From assembly GCA_020080175.1 (NCBI GenBank), contig JAGHQL010000231.1, forward strand, positions 1-33,650: 33,650 bases of DNA, in the 5' to 3' direction. Source of the DNA: Glutinoglossum americanum (lineage: Eukaryota > Ascomycota > Geoglossomycetes > Geoglossales > Geoglossaceae). This document shows positions 1 to 10,799 of this stretch, piece by piece (the first letter of the stretch is position 1; the number at the start of each line of letters is the position of its first letter). Made by a program: the position numbers and the translations under genes. The notes beneath the pieces were generated by a model that ran no database searches, was not told the DNA's origin, and was given only the letters and a program-made list of their open reading frames with translations.

Positions 1-154
1 AGACGCTGGCACACTGCCACTGCAACCCATCAGACCTACGCTAAGGTCTAACAGATATTTAAGACCTGTAGAAAGATTTTTAGACTTAAAGAATTATTAT
101 AAAACTGCAGAATAATATATAAAGCAGAGGCTTATAAATATAATTCTATTAGAT

Positions 155-543
155 TAGGCTGTGTATCGGGTCGGGTAGGGCCAGGTTTTACCCAGGGTCG
201 GGTACCCGAAACCCGTTGCGCAGTCTAGTTATGATATTCAATACCCTACCCAGGGCAGGGTCGGGCAGGGTACCCGGCCAGGCTTTTCTAGCAGTCATTT
301 TAGGGGGTCCTACGGCATCAATTAAATTTTCGACCTTTTTTCCAATTACTCAATTTGGTTTAGCGCACAATATCTTGGCAAAATCTGACCTGATTGGGTT
401 TAACACAGGGTTTCTTGGCAAACCTGACCCGCCACCGGCATAGGGTAGGGTTGAGACCCTACAACCCGACCCTACCCGCGGGTCGCCAAGCGGCCAGGTT
501 GAAGGCGCCAAAACCCGGCCCACCCGACCCGATACGCAGCCTA
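155..543. mobile_element. Candidate miniature inverted-repeat element, 389 bp
   Basis: The ends are 25-bp inverted repeats with two mismatches (155-179 against 519-543). Each end begins with TA, so a TA target duplication is possible. The left end also forms a smaller inverted repeat with 204-227. The interior is rich in GGGT/ACCC runs and has no convincing coding frame. What is seen is the inverted repeats; the assignment as a Tc1/mariner-like non-autonomous element is inference. Confidence 0.5.
253..270 (+). other. G-quadruplex-forming motif
   Basis: GGGCAGGGTCGGGCAGGG has four G3 runs separated by two-base loops, the canonical pattern for a stable intramolecular G-quadruplex. It lies inside the repeat unit at 155-543. 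A looser set of G3 runs is present at 168-202. Confidence 0.55.
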
Positions 544-1476
544 CATCACACTTTCCAACAGGCTTTTATGGCTGCTGGCGTGTTGCTACGGCTTGCACAG
601 GTGTGCGTGTGCCTACATGTCAGGAGCGAGGTCTAGGCTGCGCATCTGGTTTTGGGTAGCTCTGCCTGACTAGCCTGCTGGGTTTTCCTATGTGAGGTCG
701 CTAAAGCTGTGTAAAACACCTAATTTTCTGTCTTATACATATTCAGGAACGTGTTGGCTAGGTTTTTTGGCCGGGTTGCCAAAAATAACCCTACCCTACT
801 GGCTTATACACCCAGGGTAGGGCTGGGTGCTCGAAACTAGGTGCGTAGCCTAGCGGCAGCCTCTGTAGCATGCAACCTACGGGTTAGATCGGCACCTAAA
901 ACCCGATGCGCAGCCTAATAAGACAAGCTGCGTAAGATACTTGGAAGAGTCAAGAGTTAGCCAGAGAAGTCGATAAGTGGTGCATGGTAACCCCGTGGGG
1001 GCTGACTGAACAGCACAGCTCCTGTAGGGGCACCAAGCTGCTCCAGGTCAGCTATCCGGTTTCAGATGCGGGACCCCACCCTGGGTACAACCTACCCCCG
1101 GCCGAGGTTTTCCGGTGTGAAGTAGCTAGGTTTGCCAAAACTCGACCCTACCCGACCTGATGCGCCGCTTACTCATAGCACACGTCCTGCGAGTACCCTT
1201 TCCAGAAAACTCTTTCGGCATCGCAGGCGGTCATTCACTCTTATATCTAGGTTTACCTTGAGGCCTAAGATTCTAACAATACATAATAATCTTGCAACAG
1301 AAAAGAGTAATAAGGAAAATAATATTTAACATATCCAATACATCATTGTATCTCTTTAAAGTGCTCTGCCTTGCACCATGGCTAGCTACTTTATAATATC
1401 ATATATTCTCTCGTAGCTTCCGCTACATGTCTATATCTTGTCACCTTTTGTAAATTTACCTCCCCGTCTGTCCAAC

Positions 1477-1833
1477 CTAGCCAGTGTCATCGGGCCAAAG
1501 TTTCATGAAAATGTATTGCAGCTTTTGAGCTGGTACAGCAACACCCTTTACATGAATTTTCAATGTCGTCTGTAGACGCTGCCTGTCAATTTCCGGCTCT
1601 GCCGAGTCTATCAGCTTGTCGGCTGGCCTTCTAGCAGCCAAACCCTTTAAGTATTCGCAGGCTTTTTTTTGGGGGGGATGATCCAGGCTCCGAGCGAAGG
1701 CAATATGAATATCTTCTTAATCTAATTCAATCAGGTATTCCAATACACTCTGAGTCTGAGGTATATCATCGGTATAGGTACGGCTGGTATCCCTATCCCT
1801 CGGGTTGTTTCTCCACGAATGGAGCGGAATCAT
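1477..1833 (-). pseudogene. Decayed coding remnant, family unknown
   Basis: Read on the minus strand from an ATG at 1833, a frame of about 119 codons runs to a stop at 1477 with roughly one interruption. The translation looks protein-like, for example VLEYLIELD, IHIAFARSLDHPP, KGLAARRPADKLIDSAEPEI and VPAQKLQYIFMKLWPDDTG. It lies beside the repeat cluster, so it may be a piece of an old mobile element or a relic of a host gene. I do not recognise the family and assign no function. Confidence 0.4.
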
Positions 1834-3562
1834 AGCCCCGCAGTTATAAAAGTAGCGAGCGTGCGGCTCTTGCTTTGGTGTGCAACATTGATCTCGCAGC
1901 TCGCCGCACGCCGCACACAGGGACCCCCCCGAGTTAGGAAAAAGACGGAAGTAAAGGCGAGATAGCCGACTCGGGATACATTATTGTTCGGAGTAGAGTA
2001 CTTGACGGCAATGTGTGTGTCGCGCGGAGAAGCAGTCAGGATCTGCGAGGTCTCGTGCGCTTCGTTTCTTCTGCTTAGTCGTCACACCATCCCCAATTTC
2101 CGGTCGCCCGGCATTAGCCACACAGAATTGCTTCTTGAACCTGAAAAATTTTCTGTCGTCCTATGAGCGCGATGATGCCGTGCGCCTCGATCCGGTCATC
2201 TGGTCGACGGGAAATCGCCACACCAAGTGCAACGGTCTAGGGTTTTAGACCTCCGCGCATGCATTTGGCAGACGAACTATTCTGTGCTCCTGAGTTCTTG
2301 AACTGGCCCACGGACAACCGCGCGTCCTGTGACGGTAAGGCTGGGGATGAACAGAACCACGCGAATCGAGTGGAGCATGATGTGAGTATGGTATCGTGCA
2401 GGCGTGCAGGCATAACGTGCGTGACGGGTCGAGTAGGGAGGCTGCATCGGCGCCGCATCTAACTCCCTTAGTATTCTGATCGCGTAATTTCCACAACAGC
2501 GTGGCCAGTACAAGGTTAAGCGAGAGCAAGATTGAGAACAAGGCAAAGAACAGGAAGTGAGAAGTGATAGGTTGAGATGGTAAAGGATTTTGTCCTTGGG
2601 AGACGGCGGCTTCTCGTCGCCGCTCGACCTGACTGGGCATGCTGGCATCCAACTCCCCTCGACCACACCTCGGCCATCCAACCAAGCGCACATCCCCGAC
2701 GCCTCATCTATGCACTCAAATATACTGCTTTCGGGAAGTGGGATGTGATCCAAGGTATTTGGGACGTCTAGTGTGCTCTTGAGGTATTTCAAGTATCCAG
2801 TTGTAGCGCGTTAGAGCCCGCTGTACATAGGTAGCTGGTTGTAGCTAGTGCTGGTCTTGTGGTTAGTGGCTTGAGCGGGTGGGTTTCAGTGGTTCAATCC
2901 GGTGTCTCGATCAATTCCTGGTTCATCGGAAAAAGACCCTCTCGTATGGTCCTGCAGCCACCATGCCCCTCGCTCCAGGCTACAGCCCGGGGTCGCGCCG
3001 AATGTGTCTTATTTAGTGTTGCGACATCCCTTCCCCTCCAGCGCACCCACCGGACCCCCCCACGCCTCCGTCCCACCGAGCTCTGTCCATCCCGCGAACT
3101 TCTCCACACTCTGTGCGTTTGTTACTGCCAGCCGCGCCCACTGCCACTACACGCCGCATTCATTGTTGCCCTACACGGGGACACTCTACCGCAAAACTGG
3201 GGGTTTGAGTTCTAAATACGAATTATTGCATCATTGCACAACCAAAAACAACTCGCAATCCTCTGAGCACTGTCTCCCACTTCTGTTGACTTTTTTTTTT
3301 TCTTTTGAGTTTGGGCTTTTCCGCTGGTTGTGTGGGTCTCAACCCGACTCGGGATTGGAAACGACGTGAAGCCCCACGCGATTGTGCCCTCAGATTTCGT
3401 GTGTTCTTGAGAGAGGAGGAAAAATTCTAGAAAAAAAAAATCAAAACTTAGAGGATTGTGCTGTAGGCGCGGAGCGAGCCTTCCACGGATGCGATCTCGT
3501 TCAACTTTCTTGCGGGGACTTTCACCGTTGTTGTGTTGTTGACTGGTGGCTATCCGTACGGA
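1834..3562. other. Intergenic region and probable 5' leader of the transcription factor gene
   Basis: No gene could be supported. A TATAAAAG box lies at 1845-1852 on the plus strand, about 1.7 kb before the next start codon, so its role is uncertain. The last 600 bases are pyrimidine-rich with T runs (3291-3302), as is common in long fungal leaders. Open frames of up to about 170 codons on both strands overlap each other, are rich in Ser/Arg/Cys and show no domain, so I treat them as chance. Confidence 0.5.
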
Positions 3563-6500
3563 ATGAATGCGCAAGCTGCCCAGATTCAGACTGGGTTCCC
3601 TTCCGTGGCTCCCAATCATCACCATCATCATCACCACCATCAACAACAGCTGCCTTCCCATAGCCAGCCGAATCAGCCGCAATTGACGGAGGAACGGAGC
3701 CGGGGTAGGAGGAGAAGCCGAGATGATGCTGATGGTCTTAAGATCGAAGATGGGGTTGACGGAGACGTCCAGAATTTTGACCCAGCTAGTGGTGCACCTT
3801 CTCGGAAGCGTAGAAGAAGTAGGAAGGGACTGGACAAGAAATTCGAGTGCCCAGATCAAGGGTGTGGCAAGAGTTATTCAAGGGCCGAGCATTTATATCG
3901 ACACCAACTGAATCGTATGTCTACAGTCTATTGCCATGCACGATTGCTATGGATTCCTTTTTTAACAGAACTTAGATAATCCGAAGCAAATCTTCAGCTG
4001 TGATTTTCCGGAATGTCGCCGCTCTTTTGTAAGACAAGATCTTTGCACTCGACATAAAGAGCGTCACACCGCTCGAGGTTCGCAGCTGCAGCGTAAGGAT
4101 GCGTTTATGCATAACATGAACCCATTTCCGACCGCGAGGCCTCTGGACGCCGCTAAAGGCGGAGAGAAATTCGACACATCCCCGGACTCTGGAGTGCTAC
4201 AGGTTGACTCCGCGGACAACAAATCTCACCTAGGTCAGTCCGGGTCTTCCGGCTCTGGGGCATTAGGTACCTTTTCGCCGTCTTCGGATAAGTCATCGGC
4301 GACGATGGTTGGATCTAACGTATCTAACGGTTCGGCCGCTGCTGATATCCAGCCTCAAGTTCAGTCCCAGAGATCAGATAGTGCAAATGTGAAGCTGGAC
4401 AGATCTAATAGCTCCCACGGAGAGAGTAACCCACAAAGCTTTGAACTATCTCACTTATCTCAGTCGCCTAGAACCATACGCCCGTCATTTGACAGAAATC
4501 GGCATCCTAGCTTCGGCTCGATGGATACGATCCATCATCAAATGCACTCTCAAAATGATACTGGCGGATTCGTTCGTCCTACTCTGCAGACATCGATCGC
4601 GCCTAACTTGCATACCATCTCGCTCTCCTCGCCTTACTCTGCATCTACACCTGCCATCTCGCAATCATACATTACACATGGACATGGACAACTGAATTCC
4701 GGTCCGCTCGTTGGACCTCACCATGGATCTGTGCAGGGGTCCCATAACACATTTTTGCAATCACAATCCATGGCCCCGCTGTCTCTACCCCCTCCGGGTT
4801 ATCCCACAATGAGTCAGACTACATCCTCAGGAGCATCAGATACAACGTTTTCAACCTCGCCGCCTACGACTTCATCGTCCGTGGACCAGGGGGCAGCGGG
4901 AGCACCTATAGCATCGAGTGCAGGGTTGCCAGAATCTACAATGATTGAGACGATAAACGCACCGTATTCGATTCCTGTCTTTGGGGGAGAAGGATATAAC
5001 CGCTCTCCATTCACAATGGCGGATGACTTTGCAGCGTGGCTTTTCAGTGAGCAACATCACAATGCTACCACCCTTTCCCCAACGAGACAGAGTTTGTCGG
5101 GAGCCAATAGCTTTGTAGATAACCACCCGAGTATGCCTTACCACCATGGCTATTTCGTTGGGTGTGATCCTGCCCTGGGCGGATACTATCCGCAGGCCAT
5201 GCCACCACAGCACCCCATGTCTGTCACTAGCATTCTCGACACTAGCGTTCCCGAATCATTGCTGTCTGAGGAAAAACGACAGTCATTACTTGACTTGATT
5301 GAAATGCGGTTCAACGAGACTGACCATGCTCCCGTTGCAAGACAAAAGGAGGCGCTTTTCGATGGGACTCGAGACGATGAAAACCATGTACTCAGCTTGC
5401 GGATGATGCAGACCTACATTGGGTCATTCTGGTACCATGTTCACCCACAGTTACCAATACTCCACAAGCCAACATTTGTCGCCGATAAGACGCAGAACCT
5501 CCTCTTGATCGCTATCATGGCAATTGGGGCATCCTGCCTGGATAAGATGCATGGCCATACTATTACACAAGCAGCAGCAGACCTCTCTGGCTTCTTGGCA
5601 TGGCACCTGAGGTGGGAAATATTCAGCGATTCTGATTTTAGACCGCCAGCGAAACTTTGGGTTTTCCAGGCCCTTCTTCTCTTGGAAATATATGAGAAAA
5701 TGTACTCGACTCGGGCGCTACATGAGCGAGCCCATATTCACCATGCCACTACTATAACACTAATGCGGCGAGGAAGCTCGTTGATTGGGAAGGCAGGGCT
5801 TGAATCGCCACCAAGCGTGAGGGATGATAGGCAGGGTAATGGTGCTAACGGATCCAGCCATTCAGCCGGTTCTACCACACCCGATGAATGGTGGAACCAT
5901 TGGATAACGAACGAAGCAACCCGCCGAGTTGCATTCGCTGCTTTTGTCACAGATTCAACACATGCGACGATGTTTGGACATTCGGCAGTTATGGTTGCTC
6001 ATGAGATGCGACTTCCGCTACCTTGTGATGAAGCGCTCTGGTCCGCCACAAGCAGCGCGGAAGTAGGGAGGGTGGAGGCGATTTTGCACGCAAATGGGGT
6101 TAAGACTACGACTTTCTTGGATGGCTTGAAAAAGACGCTTAATGGGCAGAACGTCCGGACAAACTCGTTCGGACGAACTATCTTGATGGCTGGCCTTCTC
6201 AGCGTAAGCTGGCATATGAACCAGAGAGACCTTCAGGTGAGCTCGTTAGGCGTTCTGCACGCTTTGGGAGGCCGAGATAAGTGGAGAGGAGCCTTGACGA
6301 GGGCCTTCGATTTCTGGAAAGCAGATTTTGACAAGTCGCTGGCGCAGCTGAATTCTGATTCAGACTCCGGACAGTTCAATTATTTTAACAGCTTGCAAGA
6401 TACAAATATTTTTGAAAGTAGGAATGTGCTGCATCATCTTGCCCACATGGCGATGCATGTCGACATCGTCGACTGCCAAATTTTTGCTGGTGCAGGCCGG

Positions 6501-7010
6501 CTTCTCGGGAGGGCCATCGGCCCTCAGGACTATAGCAGCGCGCAGCGCCGAATGAAAGAGTGGGCGCCGACAGCCAGGGCAAGAGACGCTACGTTCTATG
6601 CCGTACGGTTCCTTTCACAGGTGCTACTTCCTGGAAATCAAAATATTCCCGGCGGGGCAAGTTCTGACTACTACTCGGCGAGAGACGATTTCTTACTTAA
6701 CCGGCCTTGGGTTCTATATTTTGCGGCATTGATAGTGTGGTCGTATGGCTACGCGTTGGATGGACCAGTCTCAACCCCGGAATCGCAGCTTATCACCCCC
6801 ATCCAGAAGCGTAACGACATGTGCGCTTTTCTTCAGAAAATTGGAGGGGTCCAATCCCCGGAGGAGTTGTGTTCTTTAAGCGGTAGAAATGAATGCGTTG
6901 GGTTACTTTTAGTATTGCGGGATATGTTCAAACGAACGAGATGGGAGCTACTACACGAGGCGGCGAATCTTTTAACAACTTGTGCAGAGATGTTAACCGG
7001 ATCAAATTGA
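3563..7010 (+). CDS. C2H2 zinc-finger / fungal-specific domain transcription factor
   Basis: Two exons, 3563-3914 and 3976-7010, give 1128 residues; the 61-bp intron is phase 1 and ends CTTAG. The start is the ATG in CGGAATGAATG. The protein opens with a His/Gln tract (H19-26) and a basic RKRRR segment near residue 80. Two C2H2 fingers follow: C96, C101, H114, H118 and C126, C131, H144, H148. The last histidine of finger 1 (C|AT) is split by the intron, giving the linker LNHNPKQIF typical of this fungal family. A long Ser/Thr/Gln-rich low-complexity stretch precedes a fungal_trans-type domain (about 590-860, with FWYHVHPQLPILHKPTF). This layout matches Klf1/Zas1-like nuclear regulators. Target genes cannot be read from sequence. 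Confidence 0.92.
3617..3649 (+). repeat. CAY/CAA codon tract (poly-His then poly-Gln)
   Basis: Eight His codons (mixed CAT/CAC) run into three Gln codons near the N-terminus of the transcription factor. The codons are mixed, so this is not a pure slippage-prone array. Confidence 0.8.
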
Positions 7011-8471
7011 TTCCGTGTGCCTTTACTTCGCAGATTTTTGCAAATACTTTAGCCGTATTGATTAGCGCTGACAAACAATGTATTGTGGAGGAGCCGGAAT
7101 GCTACCTTGGATAAAACATCGAAGGTCCGCATTAAAAGGGCATCTTCCGTATATAGTTCATTTTACATAGCCATGCGTTTATTTTGATTTGCACGGCGAG
7201 TCTGATTTTCTGGGCATGGGGTTGAGCTGCTTTTCGCTGCGTTCATTCCTCTTCGATTGTTGCCAGGACCAGTGACCTCTAGTCATGGGCCATGTTTGCA
7301 GTGAATCCAAATACCTGCCAAATGTCTATAAGACAGGGTCTATGTTGGTTAGGAGAAAAGAATACTTTCTTGCCAATGTTAAATCGCATCTCAAGGGCAA
7401 CCGAAAGGCTGAAGGGCAGCAGCGAAAAGCCCCTTTTCCGTGCCCGGCATATCTCCCGAACGTCCTTGCTGGTTGTAGCTTCCATGGGGGCGAAAGGTAG
7501 CGTGGCAATCTGTGTCATATGTCCTAAGGCCACCCGACTGTGGCTCCACGAAGCTGACGTTCTCGGCGGCCGCTGTAGTGAAATGCGTCGGAAAGCCAAA
7601 AGCACCCATCCTTTGCGCATTAAATTCATTCTGCTAGTATGCCCTATGGATAAACCTAGTTGGATACCTCCCAACCACATCAGCGTTTAGGGGTCCTTAG
7701 TGTGTAGTGCCAACGTTTAGCAAATCACTTGCTTTTATAGAGTATGTAAATAGGTTGGCAGGGGCGAAAGTCCTAGCGTACCCCAGGAACAATATAACGA
7801 AGAATAGCGGTGCTGAGAACGCTCTATGGCATACGAGGATTGCCTCCTGGAGCACTCAAGGCATTGCGGCGTGTGGTAGAATTGGTAGCAGCGCTAATCA
7901 CGTAGAACCGTGGCGGGGCTTCGAGGGGTACGCCAGGACTTTTACCATCCACCTATGTGCGGGCTTGCGCACAAGGCACTTCCGTGGGGATTGACCCATG
8001 TTGGGGAGATGGCTAGGGCGGAATGGGTGGTATAGAGTAGGGGATGTAAGTAGAGTGACGGATGGTTAGGAAAGCCAGGAAGGTGGAGTTACCAACAGCG
8101 TTGTGATGGGTCTTGTATTATTGGCGTGTGAAGTGTAACATTTGAAAAAAGCGTATGGTAAAGTCCATGTCTTAAACCTATCCAGATTTCGAAGCTATGT
8201 GACATGCCCCACTAGAACGCCGGGGAATTGTGGGTTCCCATGCTAAATCTTTTACATTAGACATACCAAGAAAGACAAACGCAGAACAGACAGTATCCTG
8301 GAGATTTCATAATGGGTGTGAAAAATGGAAGGGAGTCATCAATATTGTCATGGGACAAAATGTAGAACAATAACCGTATGCGAGATTCGTTTGAGAAATA
8401 AAATTGTCTCCACCAGGAAACAGCGCCTCTAATCCCATATCGATGAAACAACGCCGCCTTAGGTCGTACGT
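7011..8471. other. Convergent intergenic region, 1.46 kb
   Basis: This holds the 3' flank of the transcription factor (+) and of the kinase (-). Overlapping frames of about 130 codons on opposite strands at 7279-7690 show no domain and no splice-supported extension. I see no RNA gene. AT-rich stretches at 8240-8470 may contain the kinase 3' untranslated region. Confidence 0.5.
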
Positions 8472-10799
8472 TCAGGTGAGATTATTAGTGTAGAGATTGT
8501 GTTGCTGTTGCTGCTCAGGTTGACTCATGGCTTTGGTGGGGCAGCGTTCGTTCAGAACCATATGTGAACCCACCCCAGCCAGTTCTCCATCCATCGGACC
8601 AATCGGGGCCCCAGTAGAAGCAATGCTAGGTAGTTCGATTGCATCAGGGTTACCAGGATCGAGCCTAACCTCTCTGTGATCGAGCTCTTCTCTTCGAACC
8701 AGGTAGGCATGACCATCAATGTCAACCTCCTCCCACTTCCTCTCGTCCGAGGGGGATACTGGCACTATCTGGGCGTCGGGTTCGCTGTCATCTCGTGATT
8801 CGCCTGTAGAAGCTGGACCGGTAAATGCCATTCGGTCTGTATCATGGATGCCACTACCAACGCTCAAGTGGCTCCGTGGAACCGCACCTGGTATGGAACG
8901 GTTGACCCTTATTTCCGCTGGGCATGACGAATCAACATAAGTGTCTCCATGGTTAGACACCAACCCGTCTCCATCTGGTTCTGAACAGAGTTCCCGAAAT
9001 CGAACTAAATCCTCTCTCTCCACCGCAGCAGCAGGATCGATGTAGCACCGCTCCGTTGGACTAGGATCGATGTCTCTTGCTTGAATGTCCGGGCGTGAGT
9101 CAGCATCGTTGATTACTGGAAATCGTCCAAGAAGCTCTTTTGCAGATGATCTATCTTGTGGTCGATCGCTCAAACACGTCGAAACTAGATCTCGGTAGTA
9201 TTGGGGGATATCCCGAGTTGTATTCCGTAGCGATAACGGTCTTGGCTGCATCTCAGGTTCATCTTGCTCTTCAGCGAGTGCCCACAGTACCATGCCTAAC
9301 TGGAAGAGATCGGATTTGACCCCGATATACATTCCAATCCTTTGTCCACTCTCGATCAACGAGGTGACCTCTGGGGGCTCCCATCCTACTGGGCAACCTC
9401 GCCTGTTGATGTCAATAATCTTTGCATCGTCTTTATCGTCGATGACAATATTAGAGAGTGTAAAATCGCCTTGCACGAAACCACCCTCGTGGATCTCTGA
9501 AAGCCCCTGAACGATTTGTAGCGCCCACCTTTCGCGCCGTTTCCACGATAGTCGATCTTTCTCATCATAGATTAGGTCAATCAACGCGCCTTGTTCCGCA
9601 AAGCTGATGAGCAGGCCCTTGACGTATTGATGGTTATCATCTACTACCACGCCCCCAAAATGGATGACGCTCTTTGACCCGTTGAGATACTGCAAAGCGT
9701 TGATCTCGTAAAGGAACTCTTCAACGGTATCAGGTCCTGGGATTTCCTTCTTTATATATACTTCCCCACCTACCCTCATCTTGTAAACGAAACCGGAGAG
9801 GTGAGAGTCAAATTTCAGATCACTCTCGGTGTATCTCGGACAGCGGAGATGGTTGATCGCAGATACAGGAGGATAGGGGATGATTTCGTGGATGTCCTCG
9901 GTGACATGGACGTGTAGTCGACCATCGGTCGTTTGAAGCTTTAGATTTGTGACAGTATCGTAAAACTGAATATCCGGTAACGACTCGCGGATAGCTTCAT
10001 AGATCCTGGCGCTTTTATCTCGTTGATACTTCAATTTCTGAAGCTCCTGTTCCAATGACTCCGGAGGCCCGTTCCGGTAGTCACATGAGACTGTTATTCT
10101 CCGTCGTCGATTTGGTGTTTCTGCGTAAGTGACAAAGAATTTTTCGCGATCAGAGTGATCTCGAAAATGCATACTCAAATTGAGGATCCACTTCCACTCT
10201 AGTTCCGCTTCTACTGCCATGGCCTCGGCGGTCCCGTCTGAGAACAATGCCTCGGAAAACCCATCAGCGGTTGACAGCGGAGCTGGGACTGGGTCTCCAG
10301 CATCTCCTAGGAAACTCGGGAGTTCTACTAGATCCGTCGTGGAAGAACCTTTGTCGTCATCCTTTGGACGTGTGGGACGATCTGTAGCAACTCCTACTTC
10401 GGACAATGAGGTCGATGACAATGGCGGGACAAGAGATGATGTTGTGCCACGAGCACTCACTGCTCTACGGCGATCCATGGAAGTGGTCCGTCGTTCCGCA
10501 GGGCAAGGCTCATGAGGCATTAACCGTTCTCGCCGCTCAGACAGCTGTCTTTTGAATGTGCCTGGCCGTGGCATTCCGGGAACAACCTTCCTCGATAGAC
10601 GCCGCCCCAACCCCGGTTTCGGTTGATCTTCATCTCGAGCCACCTGTTCGGCTGGTGTATTATCCTCCTTCCCGAACCAATTGCTGAACCTTCTGAGCCG
10701 TGCTAGCATAGCGTGTTTGACCTCGAGCTTGTCTTTGTTGGACGATGTTGAGTCTGACGAACTAGGAGCGGCAGGGAGTGCCATACAGCTAAAAGTCAT
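8472..10799 (-). CDS. Fungal protein kinase-like protein with variant catalytic motifs
   Basis: A single open frame encodes 775 residues from ATG 10799; a second ATG at 10784 is a possible alternative start. Residues 1-190 are Ser/Arg-rich and probably disordered. Residues 200-310 form a conserved-looking module with EKFFVTYAET, RRRITVSCDYRN and DKSARIYEAIRESLPDIQF. The kinase fold occupies about 330-560: candidate ATP-site lysine in VYIKKE (350/351), helix C Glu near 365, catalytic loop FVQGDFTLSN (D445, N450), metal site IIDINRRG (D463), WEPPEV in place of APE, and SDLFQLG. HRD is therefore QGD and DFG is DIN, but the catalytic Asp, Asn and metal Asp remain, so activity is possible. No classical glycine loop is visible. 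The C-terminus is polar and ends with a short Gln run. Substrate and pathway are unknown. Confidence 0.82.
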   Translation of the reverse strand: MTFSCMALPAAPSSSDSTSSNKDKLEVKHAMLARLRRFSNWFGKEDNTPAEQVARDEDQPKPGLGRRLSRKVVPGMPRPGTFKRQLSERRERLMPHEPCPAERRTTSMDRRRAVSARGTTSSLVPPLSSTSLSEVGVATDRPTRPKDDDKGSSTTDLVELPSFLGDAGDPVPAPLSTADGFSEALFSDGTAEAMAVEAELEWKWILNLSMHFRDHSDREKFFVTYAETPNRRRRITVSCDYRNGPPESLEQELQKLKYQRDKSARIYEAIRESLPDIQFYDTVTNLKLQTTDGRLHVHVTEDIHEIIPYPPVSAINHLRCPRYTESDLKFDSHLSGFVYKMRVGGEVYIKKEIPGPDTVEEFLYEINALQYLNGSKSVIHFGGVVVDDNHQYVKGLLISFAEQGALIDLIYDEKDRLSWKRRERWALQIVQGLSEIHEGGFVQGDFTLSNIVIDDKDDAKIIDINRRGCPVGWEPPEVTSLIESGQRIGMYIGVKSDLFQLGMVLWALAEEQDEPEMQPRPLSLRNTTRDIPQYYRDLVSTCLSDRPQDRSSAKELLGRFPVINDADSRPDIQARDIDPSPTERCYIDPAAAVEREDLVRFRELCSEPDGDGLVSNHGDTYVDSSCPAEIRVNRSIPGAVPRSHLSVGSGIHDTDRMAFTGPASTGESRDDSEPDAQIVPVSPSDERKWEEVDIDGHAYLVRREELDHREVRLDPGNPDAIELPSIASTGAPIGPMDGELAGVGSHMVLNERCPTKAMSQPEQQQQHNLYTNNLT

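Larger units (their letters stand above)
1..1171. repeat. Cluster of short GC-rich inverted-repeat (MITE-like) units
   Basis: No gene is visible here. A terminal motif close to TAGGCTGYGTATCGGGT, followed by GGGTCGGGTAGGG-type sequence, recurs in both orientations: forward at 155-180 and 634-657, reverse at about 204-227, 519-543, 827-852, 892-917 and 1146-1171. The inner side of several reverse copies carries TGCCAAAA then CCCGACCC. The pair 155-179 / 519-543 matches at 23 of 25 positions when one is inverted, which defines a 389-bp unit bounded by TA. A second, more diverged pair bounds 634-852. No transposase is seen, so these look like non-autonomous DNA elements or their nested remains. 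The family is not one I can name. The first 150 bp is AT-rich and unassigned. Confidence 0.6.

Noticed and set aside
155-860. GGGTAGGG/CCCTACCC runs as telomere sequence
   Set aside because: They are not TTAGGG arrays and occur inside inverted-repeat units in both orientations.
2245-2792. Minus-strand frames of 148 and 171 codons
   Set aside because: They overlap each other in different frames, have Ser/Arg/Cys-rich chance-like composition, no domain and no plausible splice extension.
2820-2915. tRNA-like stretch with GGTTCAATCC
   Set aside because: No acceptor stem or anticodon arm can be paired around it.
7279-7690. Opposite-strand frames of about 130 codons
   Set aside because: Mutually overlapping, no domain, in the 3' flank of two convergent genes.
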